A stretch of DNA of 64,000 nt from contig NZ_SOAY01000011.1 in the NCBI RefSeq assembly GCF_004364165.1, positions 62,001 to 126,000 on the forward strand, written 5' to 3'. The position numbers and the translations under genes are program-made. This stretch comes from Maribacter spongiicola. Its GTDB lineage: Bacteria; Bacteroidota; Bacteroidia; Flavobacteriales; Flavobacteriaceae. This document shows positions 35,001 through 43,971 of the stretch, piece by piece (position 1 is the stretch's first letter; each line of letters opens with the position of its first letter). The notes beneath the pieces were generated by a model. The model was not told where the DNA came from. It did no database searches and saw nothing but the letters and a program-made list of their open reading frames with translations.

Positions 35001-37669
35001 AAGTCTTTGTTTATGAAGCTACAGACGTAACAAGGTCTACACTTTTAGCTTCTCAAACTTTTAATACAACTAATTACCCCGACGTAAATGGAGATGAAGC
35101 AAGAATAGATAATTTACCAGGTGGTAACTTGATCGTTGATGTTGTTTCTGCAGATATACCATTCTGTTCAGGTACAAGTAATGTTACAAATATTAGAACG
35201 CCGAATGGAGAACTTCAAGTAACTGCAGAATCTATAGGTAATGTAAGTTGTACGAACGATACAGGTGAGATAATTGCTACAGGTATCGGTGGTTGGGATA
35301 CTACTCCGTATGAGTATAGATTGTTGATGAGCACAGATGGCGGTGCTACATATACTACTGAAATTGCCGCCTTCTCAAATAATAATGAATTTACAGGTTT
35401 GTCTTTCGGATTCTATGAAGTAGAAATTACTGATGTAGAAGGATGTACAAATACGGTAGAAATAGAATTGGAAGAAGTGCCACAAATTATAGCCGGTATT
35501 AGAGAGCCTCAAACTTTAGATTGCCCTAATGGTAACAATGCAGTGCTTGAAGCTTATGATATTACAACTGGTGATGTTATAACGGCTACGGCTGGTGCAA
35601 GTGGGGGTTTTGCCGGTGCAGGATATAACTATACATTATTGTATTTAAGCGGTAATGATAATACAGCTGTTGTGTCTGAAAGTGGATTACAGAATACGCC
35701 TACTTTCATTGGCGATAGTGGCGGTTATATTAGCGCTGGTTGGTATGCAATAGAAGTTTCTTCTAGTTTTGGATGTTCATCTGTAACTGATGCCTACTAT
35801 GTTGATCCACCACCACCAATTCAACCTGTTTTGGTGCAAATAAGAGTACCTGGTTGTGGAGGAGATGGAGAAATAAGATTGACAGTAGAGAATCCTGACC
35901 CTTTATTTACCTATGAGTATTTAAGAGTTGAAAACGGAGTAACTATAGGTACTTATATTCCAATGACAGGTAATTCTTTTAATGCTACAGGTGTACAGGG
36001 AATTACATATCAATATGATGTAAGAAAGGTTAATGCATCGGGTGCTTGTCCGGCAATACGTTCTAATGGTATTACCATGACTGATGCTTCTGATCTTGAA
36101 TTTTTACCAAACTCTCCAGTGGATCCAATTTCTTGTGCATCTGAATTAGATGGTAGAATAGAATCTTTTGCAAGTGGTGGTGTAGGTAATAATATGTTTA
36201 CCTTATACATAGGGCAACCAACAGATGGTTTTAATATTGGTACAGCAACTATATTCAGAGGTCCCCAATCAGAAGGTACTTTTGAAGGTCTTCCTGAAGG
36301 TACTGATTATTGGATTGGTGTTACAAGTGGATTAACTTGTGAGGCTATTGATGGTCCGTTTGAAATAGTTAGGCCTGATCCAATAATATTTGATGCTGTA
36401 GCAACTGATGTTACTTGTAATGGTGAAGAAGATGGGTCTATTTCTATTTCTGTTAGCGCAGGTGGCGTTGGCTTAATTCAATTTGCAATTGCACCGAACT
36501 TTAATGAATTCTTTAGTGATTCTGATAATCCAGGTACGTATACTTTTGATGAGCTTGCAGCAGGTACTTATGAGATTTTAATAAAAGATGACAATGGTTG
36601 TTTTGAAAAAGATTTTATCACTGTTGAAGAGCCAGATGAGTTACAGATTATAAATATCGATACCACACCTGAATTATGTATTGGTGCCAATGATGGTTCT
36701 GTTGTTTTTGATATAATAGGTGGTACTCCGTTCGACGATGTTACGGTAAACCCTACTCCGTATTTTGAGTATAAGATTGAAATGGTCGATCCAATAGATG
36801 AATCGGGTACAGCAGTATTTGCTCCTTATACAGGTGCTATTATAGAAAATTTACAAGGCGGAGCTTCTTATGTTATTTACATTCAAGATGTTAATCTTTG
36901 TTCAATATCAGAGTTGTTTACCATAAATATAGGTGTGGATCTTACTGCAGAGCCATTAGTTCAATACGGCTGTGATGGTATATTCCCAACTAGTACGACT
37001 ACGATACAATTGGAAAATAATAACTTATTGTCTCAGCTGATGTTTGCTCTTGATCCTATTGATCCGACAGATGCTATAACAGCAAATGCAACCGATGAGT
37101 ATGTTTGGGGAGATTTACCTGCTGGTGATCATATCGTATACATTTATCATGAAAATGGTTGTACCAATATGGTGGAGTTTAGTATCGATGGGTATGAGCC
37201 TTTAAGCCTTGTAGTGGATAAAACCGGACCTAACGAAGTTCTTGCAACAGCAGCTGGTGGATATGGAGAATATGAATTCTTTTTCAACGGACAATCTTAC
37301 GGTGAGGAAACTACATTTACAACCAATGAAAGCGGAATAGTAAATGTTCGAGTAAGAGATGCAAGAGGTTGTGAGTTAGAGCTTAGCGTACCATTTGAAT
37401 TTACAGGTATGTTAGAATTCCCTAATTTCTTTACTCCTGATGGAGATAACCTAAATGATATCTGGTCTCCAAATAATAGGGAACTTTTTGATGGTGTGGA
37501 GGTTAGAATATATGACCGTTATGGTAGAGTAGTGGCTATATTAGATGAGGTAAGCGGCTGGGATGGTAAATATGAAGGTAAAGAAGTGCCAACAGGCGAT
37601 TATTGGTATGTAGTTAATGCAAATAGTGATGCAATTAAGTATGTAGGTCACTTTACTTTATACAGATAA
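29093..37669 (+). CDS. Giant SprB-repeat surface protein with type IX secretion (type B) C-terminal signal
   Basis: A 2858-residue secreted protein. An N-terminal signal helix (about residues 8-28) precedes a mature chain made almost wholly of SprB-type repeats of about 75-100 residues, each with an early Cys, a G-G...Y core, an L/GxY segment, and a closing D-x-x-G-C. I count at least 26 closing motifs. The end (about 2774-2858, FPNFFTPDGDNLNDIW ... GWDGKYEGKEVPTGDYWY) is the gliding-motility-associated C-terminal domain that directs export by the type IX system. SprB of Flavobacterium johnsoniae is the mobile gliding adhesin; this one may serve adhesion or gliding. No SprF/PorP-like partner is adjacent. 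Confidence 0.92.
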   Translation: MLPKQQRYALYVLFLIVISVIGTTALANSKVTTLYEEVAHVIEKAVSVSTKNKSTLEKKAQVARKSNLTASAMFTTLIVGADATETCNDNGFTIARFNLCGDFDDRTISLSGGPHSSVSWQVLGGSCTANVNTECPSTTASCYSTISSGQTFNLDASSVPATSGAEYRVLVNGQPYYFKVKKSTITQTYVKQDYICGVDGRIQITNLSSAYEFSIDGGTVWQGAIFSNLTPGTYNILARLRNTANTCEYPYEPITIEEKEIEIAATFTDALCSGDTGSITVTASNVPGPYKYTLLNSSGVAQEFTAFIPTNPYTFSAVGFGTYTVQVETQQCKGDPLNGIAAPRQNVDTSGNPLTIGAGASALDASTEVNSSFGCSNISSVDITLNTTGGSAPYTFTVNGGPVQPAFGNAATDSGTTIYTVTTAGTYDFVVTDTNGCIINASSDVEDLLPPDITVAGIDGTCSNGGAKLEFTINNGRGYNISYRESAAAPWVSTPQISVAAGTYNDIEVRYQQGAFECTLALPSVTVDTVGSLTGSATKVSDVTCTGAATTGGQIDFVGPFSGGSGSGYVFSIDGVNFSATTTYTDLAAGTYTPIIKDAGGCRLNLTAIDILDVDPPTNLDFAQSNISCAAGTSDVQLTPTSNAAINRYEIISPAYFDNGNNDTFTGLLTSQAYIFQITDVNGCSYTEGFRPIVISSIRVRVKSGGDLRVCNGETDGTGTFIIDGFANNYTYDINGGLFSGGPQSANEVVLPLSGAGTYTITVTDADTGCTDTTSFDIQDAPVLDLSTSTVTDMSCANGNLGAVRANATGGWGTFRYTLTQPVGPQIGPKSGRTFSNLSAAGTYILTVEDAEGCTDTFSFDLNPIDAPSITLDGPSSDFCFVAGTGATVVVTSTAGTAAIGTHQYRINGGTLQPSATFAGLSPGNYTIEVVDGNDCSASLPITIAPQLRVNTSIVAEIPCGGADGRIEVSVNGGYTSGAGTKQYEVSADGGATFGAAIPFSTNTFDYDTNVPGDYVFRITDNNTTSSGCVAQSVSITLNPPQNIAAASYVARPVSCSSTNNGSVTIIPDATSGVPPYEVNFNGTGWGTQTVFSSLTVGTYSYLVRDARGCETPAATFDIILDTTDPPATTVSEVQAVCGGSGPVSGGINIDAVTDGTANYTFVIEDNTGVEITRMEDVDPSALPVQILDPLLVTGDYTVITIDANGCTDIDTVSITSNEVVITPIPPPAPADCDDTSFTYAVTVTGGSGSYQIRLIDQPGFYNLNDTPAVNDHTFSNTADGIQYGVAYTVVVLDVVTNCTYEQEIPPIDAPSTLDVTATSTPGACDVNRNGEIVYDIIGYTIGDALRITLMDNSDGSSLILENSVITTALPYSDTYAELPGNYQILVENLTDTCTDAAPVTILQNLPDIDILQEVPANCNAFGQVTVQGRGGSGGPYDFAFMDNGFAPTATDWTTDTTFSAPDGTYDVYVRDASGCTSFDIATIISLDPDLPVPTFAVVNQCDPTSTAFDITVRVPSSVNTPRFTLGGDEQLPTVVGAFWEYTYIVSTPGDYVVDVVDANGCTSEGTATVYDFLSATGRFSTDSTCNDADGEITIATTGGSGDFEFELTGVDYNSNTVGPITQSNDPIFTGLAPGTYEVLITDNIVNDGAGFCETTVSNIILNQAAQPVIVSEEAIDISCRDENDGSIEVVVGPANALVPFTSQDTPITYILNNLTTSLEHDRNNTGAFSNLPAGDYQVQVVTARNCEVLSAIHTIDNPDAFSITASAPDFACEPGANRYSSTIITVNVVNPGTIGSGYQYSITGHENYQTGNTFEIIDDGSAQNITVYAIDGNGCETFFDVPTINPPTDVVPTIVDVDILNCRDDERVRIEVAGTTDFTVNTVSVTAVAPVSNTSGNNYVDVYLPAVGDYLFEIIDNTVGCTYPMPVHTVNTPEIPTVLISEAKPVSCAVPGNDGALFITVGNYTGEFEVFVYEATDVTRSTLLASQTFNTTNYPDVNGDEARIDNLPGGNLIVDVVSADIPFCSGTSNVTNIRTPNGELQVTAESIGNVSCTNDTGEIIATGIGGWDTTPYEYRLLMSTDGGATYTTEIAAFSNNNEFTGLSFGFYEVEITDVEGCTNTVEIELEEVPQIIAGIREPQTLDCPNGNNAVLEAYDITTGDVITATAGASGGFAGAGYNYTLLYLSGNDNTAVVSESGLQNTPTFIGDSGGYISAGWYAIEVSSSFGCSSVTDAYYVDPPPPIQPVLVQIRVPGCGGDGEIRLTVENPDPLFTYEYLRVENGVTIGTYIPMTGNSFNATGVQGITYQYDVRKVNASGACPAIRSNGITMTDASDLEFLPNSPVDPISCASELDGRIESFASGGVGNNMFTLYIGQPTDGFNIGTATIFRGPQSEGTFEGLPEGTDYWIGVTSGLTCEAIDGPFEIVRPDPIIFDAVATDVTCNGEEDGSISISVSAGGVGLIQFAIAPNFNEFFSDSDNPGTYTFDELAAGTYEILIKDDNGCFEKDFITVEEPDELQIINIDTTPELCIGANDGSVVFDIIGGTPFDDVTVNPTPYFEYKIEMVDPIDESGTAVFAPYTGAIIENLQGGASYVIYIQDVNLCSISELFTINIGVDLTAEPLVQYGCDGIFPTSTTTIQLENNNLLSQLMFALDPIDPTDAITANATDEYVWGDLPAGDHIVYIYHENGCTNMVEFSIDGYEPLSLVVDKTGPNEVLATAAGGYGEYEFFFNGQSYGEETTFTTNESGIVNVRVRDARGCELELSVPFEFTGMLEFPNFFTPDGDNLNDIWSPNNRELFDGVEVRIYDRYGRVVAILDEVSGWDGKYEGKEVPTGDYWYVVNANSDAIKYVGHFTLYR

Positions 37670-37691
37670 ATAAAAGAGAGAATATAGATTT

Positions 37692-37724
37692 AAAAAAGAG
37701 GATGCATTGTGTATCCTCTTTTTT
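37692..37724. terminator. Terminator after the giant adhesin gene
   Basis: A 15-bp inverted repeat with one G-T pair (37692-37706 and 37710-37724) and a 3-base loop, followed by a T7 run on the plus strand, lies 22 bases after the adhesin stop. Confidence 0.8.
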
Positions 37725-37858
37725 TGTTTCGCAAAATTTTAAATAAGTTTTTGAATTCTTGTTCGTCTAACTTTTAGAGTACAATTGGACCTAAAACCAC
37801 TTTAACTTTAAAAGAGTTTCTTTTTAGGGTACATTTGATAGAAATTTCGAATTTACAG

Positions 37859-38572
37859 ATGAGGTCAATTTTATATATTGTTTTACTGGTTATTTTTCAA
37901 AGTTGTGCATCTCAGGCAAAACCTATTCTGATAGATTCAGAAATGGAAACGAATGTGAAAGAAAATCTAGCCTATTACTTGTATTACCCAGAAGATTATG
38001 AGGAGGAGCCTGATAAAGATTTCCCAATACTATTATTTTTACATGGCGGTGGCGAATCTGGCGATAGCTTGGTTACGGTGAAAAGAAATGGTCCGCCTAA
38101 ATTGATAGTTCAGGGAAAAAAATTTCCGTTTTTAATATTGGCACCCCAGAACCCAAACGAGAAAAAGTGGTGGAATACAAGGGCAGTTAAGCAATTGTTG
38201 GACTCCGTTGTAAACAAGAATAGAATAGACAAACGTAGAATTTATTTAACCGGATTAAGCCGAGGGGGCGGAGCTGCATGGGAAATGGCAGTACAATACC
38301 CTGATACCTTCGCTGCTATGGCAGTAGTTTGTGGTATGACGCCCTTACCTTATGCTTCTTGGATTAATAGGGATATGCCCATCTGGGTTTTTCACGGCGA
38401 GAAAGATAAATCTATACCAATAGAAGAATCTGAAACCATGGTAGCTAAATTAAAAGAAATGGGGTACGAAGTAATTTTCACTAAATACCCCAATGTTGGA
38501 CACAGTGCATGGATCAAAGCTTACGAAACGGAAGCACTTTATGATTGGTTTATGAATCAGGAGTTGAAGTAA
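37859..38572 (+). CDS. Alpha/beta hydrolase lipoprotein (esterase/PHB-depolymerase-like)
   Basis: From the ATG at 37859 the protein has 237 residues; a TTG eight codons upstream is less likely. The signal ends in a lipobox IFQSC (Cys16). The alpha/beta hydrolase core has the oxyanion-hole LHGGGESGD, the nucleophile elbow GLSRGG (Ser134), and likely Asp183 (HGEKDKSIP) and His215 (NVGHSAW) to complete the triad. It resembles prolyl-oligopeptidase/carboxylesterase-type lipoproteins found in carbohydrate-degrading Bacteroidota. The natural ester is unknown. It is monocistronic between two terminators or convergent genes. Confidence 0.85.
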   Translation: MRSILYIVLLVIFQSCASQAKPILIDSEMETNVKENLAYYLYYPEDYEEEPDKDFPILLFLHGGGESGDSLVTVKRNGPPKLIVQGKKFPFLILAPQNPNEKKWWNTRAVKQLLDSVVNKNRIDKRRIYLTGLSRGGGAAWEMAVQYPDTFAAMAVVCGMTPLPYASWINRDMPIWVFHGEKDKSIPIEESETMVAKLKEMGYEVIFTKYPNVGHSAWIKAYETEALYDWFMNQELK

Positions 38573-38585
38573 CTAAACGTTCTAG

Positions 38586-41500
38586 TTAATTTTTCTGAAA
38601 TACCATTACAGAATCTCTGTTTTGAGTAACAACAAAGTATGGTCGGTCTACTATATTACTATTTACTTTTATAATACTTTTTGCATCACCCGGTATTAAA
38701 AATCCACTTTCTATAGTATTATTAGTTATGTAATTTCCTTTGCCATCATTCTCTAATAATAAGCCGTTGAAGGCATCATTTCTTCCTACGAAAACTTCAT
38801 TTCCAAAATTATTACCGATTAACAAAATATCTTCATTACCATCCTTATTATAATCTAATGTTGTAATTCCATTAATTGGAGCAACTTGTGCTTCTATGGG
38901 TAGTGGGCTATATTTAAATGTGCCATTGCCAATGTTTTCTAGAACTATACTCTTGTCGAAATTACCAATTAGCTTTATTGATTCTTCTAATTCTTCATCG
39001 GTAAATAAACTTGAGATGGTTGCTTTGGAGTATTCTTTAAAAGTGCTGAATTTGGCTCTAAATAGGGGGCTTTGACCATTTAAATCTCCCCAAAAGTTTA
39101 CTGGAAATGATTTGTACGTTGGGTTATCAAAGCTCTCTTTAAAATAAGCGAACATGACAGGGTCAATAGTACCATTGTTATCAAAATCTTTCGCGATTAT
39201 GGTAACTGGTCTTTCTGAAGATGGTTGATAGAAGTTGTTCGTACCCAGGTTTCCTACTATGAAATCAATATCACCATCATTGTCGATGTCAGTTTTTACA
39301 ATACTTTCCCACCAACCAGAAAGTTCTTCTACTCCGGTTTTCTCTAATTTATTGAAACTAGTTCTATTATTTTTGAAAATAGTAATAGGCATAAATTCAC
39401 CAATAATAATCAAGTCGTCATTTCCGTCTAAATCAATATCTGCCCAAATGGCATCGGTAACCATACCTATGTTTCTTAATTCTGGAGCAAGACTATCTGT
39501 CACATCTTTTAATATGCCATTTTCGTTTTTTAATAAGAAACTTTTTTCAGCAGTTGGATATTTTGAATAAGGTGTTCTGCCACCAACGAAGAGATCAACG
39601 AAGCCGTCTTTATCAAAGTCTGAAATGGTAACAATTGAACCACTTGCATTTACTCGTGGCATCTTATCTGTCGAAACACTAAAATTCCCTTTACCATCAT
39701 TTAGAAATAATCGGTCTGTATAGTTTATGTTTTCTAAATTAAATTCATTACTGCCAGAAACTAAATACATATCTAGATCGCCATCGTTTTCTAAATCGAA
39801 TAAGGCAATACTTTCTTCTTCATATAGTTTATGATCTTCATCGTTAAATAATGCCTGTTGATTGAAATTACCAACTTTGTCTTGAAAAAATAATTGTGGG
39901 GAAGTACCTGAAGAACTGCCAATAATAAAATCTTCTATGCCATCACCATTAAGGTCCCCAACCGCTGTTACGGGACCATTCTGGGTTAATTTGTGTGGTA
40001 TAGTGCGTTGTATATTGTAATCTATAATATCATTTTCTTCATGTAAATAGTTTATTCCAATAGCATTAGAAACTTCATTGAAAACTGGTTGTGTTTCTTT
40101 TGCAACAAACGGAAATTTTGGATTTTCAGAAGATATAGCAATTGCATCTTCATATTTTATGGTTACCCTTTGGTTGCCTTCGACGTTGGTTAATTTTTGA
40201 TACTTATTATCTGCCCAAAGTACTTCAACAGATGCTACTTGTTTTTTGTCGCCTAGTCCAAAATGTGCTATGTCTTCAACGGTAGACATATAGCCCCTAT
40301 ACGTATGGTGTTCTTGGTATTGAAAAGTACCGTCATTAAATCTTAATACAATTTTTGCTCCTGTCTTTATCGATTTTGATGAGGAATCTATTAAATCTAT
40401 ACTTAGATAATTATGTTGGTCATCTTTTTGATTCGTATTGTTTTGAAAAATAAGTGCTTCGTCGTTTATGTTGTTTACGATGTAATCTAAATCACCATCG
40501 TTATCTAAATCGGCAAATGCTGCGCCATTAGAGAAGGAGGGAATGCCTATTCCCCATTCTTCGCTCGCATCTGTAAACCGGTTATTTTGATTGTTTTTAT
40601 ATGCGTAATTGGGAATCTTGATTTTTGGGATAGAATCCAAAATTTGAGCGGGACTTAAATATCTACTTACGTTGAACTTAAAATCACCAAAATCTAAGTC
40701 AGTAATATCTCTTGGAAACCCATTTGTAATTAATAAATCTTGATAACCATCGTTATCCATATCAGCAAATAGGGGAGACCAGCTCCAATCTGTTTTTGAT
40801 ACACCTGCCATTAAACCAATTTCACTAAAAGGTACATTGTTACCATTACCCTTTTGCAACATATTTCTTGTGTGTTGGTATTCGTAACCGAAACGATCAT
40901 TTAAGATATACTCTGTGTACTTGTTTCCAGATAAAGTTGTTTTTAGCCTTTCGTTGGTTTCGCCAAGCATATCTAAAGTGATGATATCTAGATAACCATC
41001 ATTATTAAAATCGGATATATCATTACCCATAGAGAACTTACTTTGGTGCTTAATGTTCTCTTTTATCTTATTGGAAAATGTGCCATCCTGATTGTTGATA
41101 TATAAAATATCATTAGACAAGTAATCATTACTTACATAAATGTCTGGCCAACCATCATAATTTAAATCTGCAATCGAAAGTCCTAAACCATAACCCTCTA
41201 TGGTAATACCTGCTTCAATAGTAATATCTGTAAATGTTCCATCACCATTATTTTTATATAATTTGTCATTACTTAAGGCAGAGCCATCTGTTATTTTTTT
41301 TCTGAAATTAGATGGTAAAATATGTACATCTACATTGTTTAAAACATATAAATCTAAAAGACCATCTTTATTATAGTCTACGAAAGATGCACCCATACTA
41401 TTGCCAGATTCTTCCAGGCCATATTCTTTTGCCATATTCTTAAAGAAGGGTATACCATTGTTATCTAAACCTTGATGTATAAAGAATATGTTTTTCTTTT

Positions 41501-41921
41501 CCTCTTCACTGTTTAGCATGGCAGAACAAACGTAAATGTCTAAGAAACCATCATTGTTGATATCGGCGAGAGCTATACCTGTATTCCATTTGTTTAAAGC
41601 TTCTATTCCAGATTCTTTAGAGACATCTTTAAATTTAAAATCACCCTGATTTAAATACAATTTATTGGCAACCTGATTTCCACTAAAAAATATATCGGGC
41701 ATATTGTCATTATTGAAATCACCAATTGCAACACCACCACCATTAAATATGTATTCACTGGTTAATATATTGAAACTGTCGGTTTCTATAATTTTATTGT
41801 TAAAATCAACTCCTGATTCAGAAGCAGGAACCACTTTAAAAAGTGAGGTAGATTCTTTATGATTGCATGAAAAAATACTGATTGTTAAAAATGTAATTGT
41901 TATGACCGAAAATATTCGCAT
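38586..41921 (-). CDS. FG-GAP/VCBS-repeat lipoprotein with UnbV (ASPIC) domain, CRTAC1-like
   Basis: The protein has 1111 residues from the ATG at 41921, with a signal peptide and lipobox IFSC; an ATG 14 codons upstream would give an atypical N-terminus. At least 14 FG-GAP/VCBS calcium-binding loops of the form D-x-N/D-x-DG-x-x-D are visible in two groups, such as ADINNDGFLDIYV and SDFDKDGFVDLFVGG, probably forming two beta-propellers. Between them lies an UnbV/ASPIC domain (GAKIVLRFNDG ... HFGLGDK). Such large lipoproteins are often encoded near SusC/SusD pairs, as here, and are thought to act on the cell surface. A terminator separates it from susD. Confidence 0.87.
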   Translation of the reverse strand: MRIFSVITITFLTISIFSCNHKESTSLFKVVPASESGVDFNNKIIETDSFNILTSEYIFNGGGVAIGDFNNDNMPDIFFSGNQVANKLYLNQGDFKFKDVSKESGIEALNKWNTGIALADINNDGFLDIYVCSAMLNSEEEKKNIFFIHQGLDNNGIPFFKNMAKEYGLEESGNSMGASFVDYNKDGLLDLYVLNNVDVHILPSNFRKKITDGSALSNDKLYKNNGDGTFTDITIEAGITIEGYGLGLSIADLNYDGWPDIYVSNDYLSNDILYINNQDGTFSNKIKENIKHQSKFSMGNDISDFNNDGYLDIITLDMLGETNERLKTTLSGNKYTEYILNDRFGYEYQHTRNMLQKGNGNNVPFSEIGLMAGVSKTDWSWSPLFADMDNDGYQDLLITNGFPRDITDLDFGDFKFNVSRYLSPAQILDSIPKIKIPNYAYKNNQNNRFTDASEEWGIGIPSFSNGAAFADLDNDGDLDYIVNNINDEALIFQNNTNQKDDQHNYLSIDLIDSSSKSIKTGAKIVLRFNDGTFQYQEHHTYRGYMSTVEDIAHFGLGDKKQVASVEVLWADNKYQKLTNVEGNQRVTIKYEDAIAISSENPKFPFVAKETQPVFNEVSNAIGINYLHEENDIIDYNIQRTIPHKLTQNGPVTAVGDLNGDGIEDFIIGSSSGTSPQLFFQDKVGNFNQQALFNDEDHKLYEEESIALFDLENDGDLDMYLVSGSNEFNLENINYTDRLFLNDGKGNFSVSTDKMPRVNASGSIVTISDFDKDGFVDLFVGGRTPYSKYPTAEKSFLLKNENGILKDVTDSLAPELRNIGMVTDAIWADIDLDGNDDLIIIGEFMPITIFKNNRTSFNKLEKTGVEELSGWWESIVKTDIDNDGDIDFIVGNLGTNNFYQPSSERPVTIIAKDFDNNGTIDPVMFAYFKESFDNPTYKSFPVNFWGDLNGQSPLFRAKFSTFKEYSKATISSLFTDEELEESIKLIGNFDKSIVLENIGNGTFKYSPLPIEAQVAPINGITTLDYNKDGNEDILLIGNNFGNEVFVGRNDAFNGLLLENDGKGNYITNNTIESGFLIPGDAKSIIKVNSNIVDRPYFVVTQNRDSVMVFQKN

Positions 41922-42277
41922 AATTGAATTTTTAGCGCTAGTTACTTGAGAAGAAGTATTCAAATTGTAGTTAGATTATTAAAAGAAAATAACGTGATTG
42001 AGTGTCTCTAGTTCGCAAATGTTGATTTGTATTTTTGCAGTACCAAAATAGTGTTTTTGTACTGAATATCATAAGTAGTAGTGTACTTAGTTAAAGATTT
42101 AACGTGATTGTTTCATGTATATTTTTTCAAATTTAAATATGAATAGATGCTGTCATGAATTACTAATTATGATTACGACTCCATCATAAAATACGGTGTC
42201 TAATTTTTTATGTTTTGCTTAAAAAAAAGCAGGACATTGAAAAATGTCCTGCTTTTAAACAATAATAATCCTATTGA
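41922..42277. promoter_or_regulatory. Intergenic region upstream of the FG-GAP lipoprotein gene
   Basis: About 356 bases without a convincing gene. It holds the susCD terminator (42225-42256), an inverted repeat with 11-base arms and one mismatch (42038-42048 and 42054-42064, core CAGTAC/GTACTG), and an exact 10-base direct repeat AACGTGATTG at 41991-42000 and 42101-42110. The latter two could regulate the downstream leftward gene. No clear TAnnTTTG box was found on the minus strand. Confidence 0.4.
42225..42256 (-). terminator. Terminator of the susC-susD operon
   Basis: A perfect 14-bp inverted repeat (42225-42238 and 42243-42256) with a 4-base loop ends in A8 on the plus strand, that is a U8 tract for leftward transcripts. 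It lies 21 bases after the susD stop. Confidence 0.85.
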
Positions 42278-43966
42278 TTAGAATCCATCATTTTGTTGTA
42301 AAATTCCACCACTTAAATCGATAGCAGTTAAAGGAATAGGCAATAAGTTATGTTTTGCTTCAACAGTTTTAGCCTTGGTGCCAAAGTTAGGTATTGTACG
42401 GCTTTCATTTGCAATGTATTCATTCATTACACTTGGAGCATTACCCCATCTTCTAAGGTCGAATAAACGGTGACCTTCCATACTTAGCTCCAAACGGCGT
42501 TCATGACGTACTGCTTTTATAGCAAAGTCTTGACTTGCAAAAGAAGTATAAGGTTCAATGACATAATTGGCTGCGTCTGCATCACCAGCTTCATTTTGAA
42601 TGTAAGTCATATTTTTAGCTCTGTTACGAACTAAATTTACCCATGTTAACGCAGAAGCTAAATCATTGGTTTCAGCAGCAGCTTCAGCACCCATTAATAA
42701 TACATCTGCAAAGCGGATGATATGGTAGTTTATACCTGCATGTTGTTGACCCCATGCGCCAGTACCTTGATTATCGGTATCACCAGATTGGTACACGTTC
42801 TTAGCTGGTAAATAAGGACCGGAAATATCTGCGAACGTTGCACGAATCCAAGAGTGACCAGGGAAAGTACCATAGCGGTTATAGTCAATACCTCTTCTAC
42901 CAACAGTGTAATCTAATCTAGGGTCTAAAGGACCTGTATGCGGTGTAAATGCATCAGCATCTTCTAGTCCGTAATCGTTTGCTACATCAGAATCATTGAA
43001 GGTGTCCAATAATGGTAGCCCTGTAGCATCTGTTTGAAATGCATTAACTAAATCTTGAGTTGGTTGGTAAAAACCACAGCATGATCCAAATGGACCTGGG
43101 TTTGGGAAGTTTAATACACCACCAATATTTCCATTATACGATACTGCATCATCTGCAGTAAATTGAATTGCAAAAATAGCTTCAGAACTATTTTCTCCTG
43201 TGCTTTCCCAATTCGCTATGAATTCAGGATTTAAAGAATATGGACCGTCATTGATTACTTCTTCGAATAAATCAAAAGCAGCAGCCCATTCAGATTGTTG
43301 TAAATGAACTTTCCCTAAATAAGCTTTAGCAGCCCATGAGGTTGGTCGACCTGATTGCGCTTGAGAAGCTGGCAGGTTATCAATTGCAAACTGAAAATCA
43401 GCCTCTATTTGATCCCAAATAGGACCAGGGTTTGGCTGGTTAAATTCTGTGTTTGCATAATTTTCTTCAGAAATGTAAGGTACATTTCCGTAGATTCTTT
43501 GCAGTTCAAAATTAAAATGGCCACGTAAAAAACGAGCTTCTGCAAGTTTTCCAGTTAAATCTGCATCTTCTATAGTTGCTATTAAGGCAATAACTGCATT
43601 GGCACGGTTTACTCCTGCAAAAGTAGAAGACCACTTTCCAAGAATATAAGGGTTACCGGTTGTCCAATTGTAAGTTTCCATTTCAAAAAGTTCAGCTTGA
43701 TCACCATCAGTACTTCCTTTATGTGCATCATCTGCTAAAACATCAAACCACCAGTTGTCTCCACTTGCAGCAAATTCATTACCAGCTCTATTGAGACGAA
43801 TACCATCTAATGTGGAATAGGCACCTACAAGCAATAATTCTACGCCTGCTTCATTTTGAACCGCGGCATCACTAAGTGCACCAATTGCTGGTTGCTCTGT
43901 AAAGTCATCGCTACATGCACTTATAGCAATAAATAATGTGAGTAAGTAAATTAAATTCTTTTTCAT
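42278..43966 (-). CDS. SusD/RagB family nutrient-binding outer membrane lipoprotein
   Basis: A 562-residue SusD-type lipoprotein (signal ending AISAC, Cys at about 18). It has the SusD/RagB pattern: early helical TPR-like region (LAEARFLRGHFNFELQRIYG, RPTSWAAKAYLGKVHL), a variable ligand-binding middle, and the C-terminal IIRFADVLLMGAEAAAE and ERRLELSMEGHRLFDLRRWG blocks. It caps the SusC barrel encoded 5 bases upstream and binds the imported glycan or peptide. The ligand cannot be predicted because no glycoside hydrolase, lyase or sulfatase lies beside it. Confidence 0.95.
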   Translation of the reverse strand: MKKNLIYLLTLFIAISACSDDFTEQPAIGALSDAAVQNEAGVELLLVGAYSTLDGIRLNRAGNEFAASGDNWWFDVLADDAHKGSTDGDQAELFEMETYNWTTGNPYILGKWSSTFAGVNRANAVIALIATIEDADLTGKLAEARFLRGHFNFELQRIYGNVPYISEENYANTEFNQPNPGPIWDQIEADFQFAIDNLPASQAQSGRPTSWAAKAYLGKVHLQQSEWAAAFDLFEEVINDGPYSLNPEFIANWESTGENSSEAIFAIQFTADDAVSYNGNIGGVLNFPNPGPFGSCCGFYQPTQDLVNAFQTDATGLPLLDTFNDSDVANDYGLEDADAFTPHTGPLDPRLDYTVGRRGIDYNRYGTFPGHSWIRATFADISGPYLPAKNVYQSGDTDNQGTGAWGQQHAGINYHIIRFADVLLMGAEAAAETNDLASALTWVNLVRNRAKNMTYIQNEAGDADAANYVIEPYTSFASQDFAIKAVRHERRLELSMEGHRLFDLRRWGNAPSVMNEYIANESRTIPNFGTKAKTVEAKHNLLPIPLTAIDLSGGILQQNDGF

Positions 43967-43971
43967 TTTTT

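Noticed and set aside
29272..36210. Several antisense and alternate-frame open frames of 60-113 codons inside the giant adhesin
   Set aside because: They arise from the repetitive, Thr/Asp/Gly-rich coding sequence and show no protein-like motifs.
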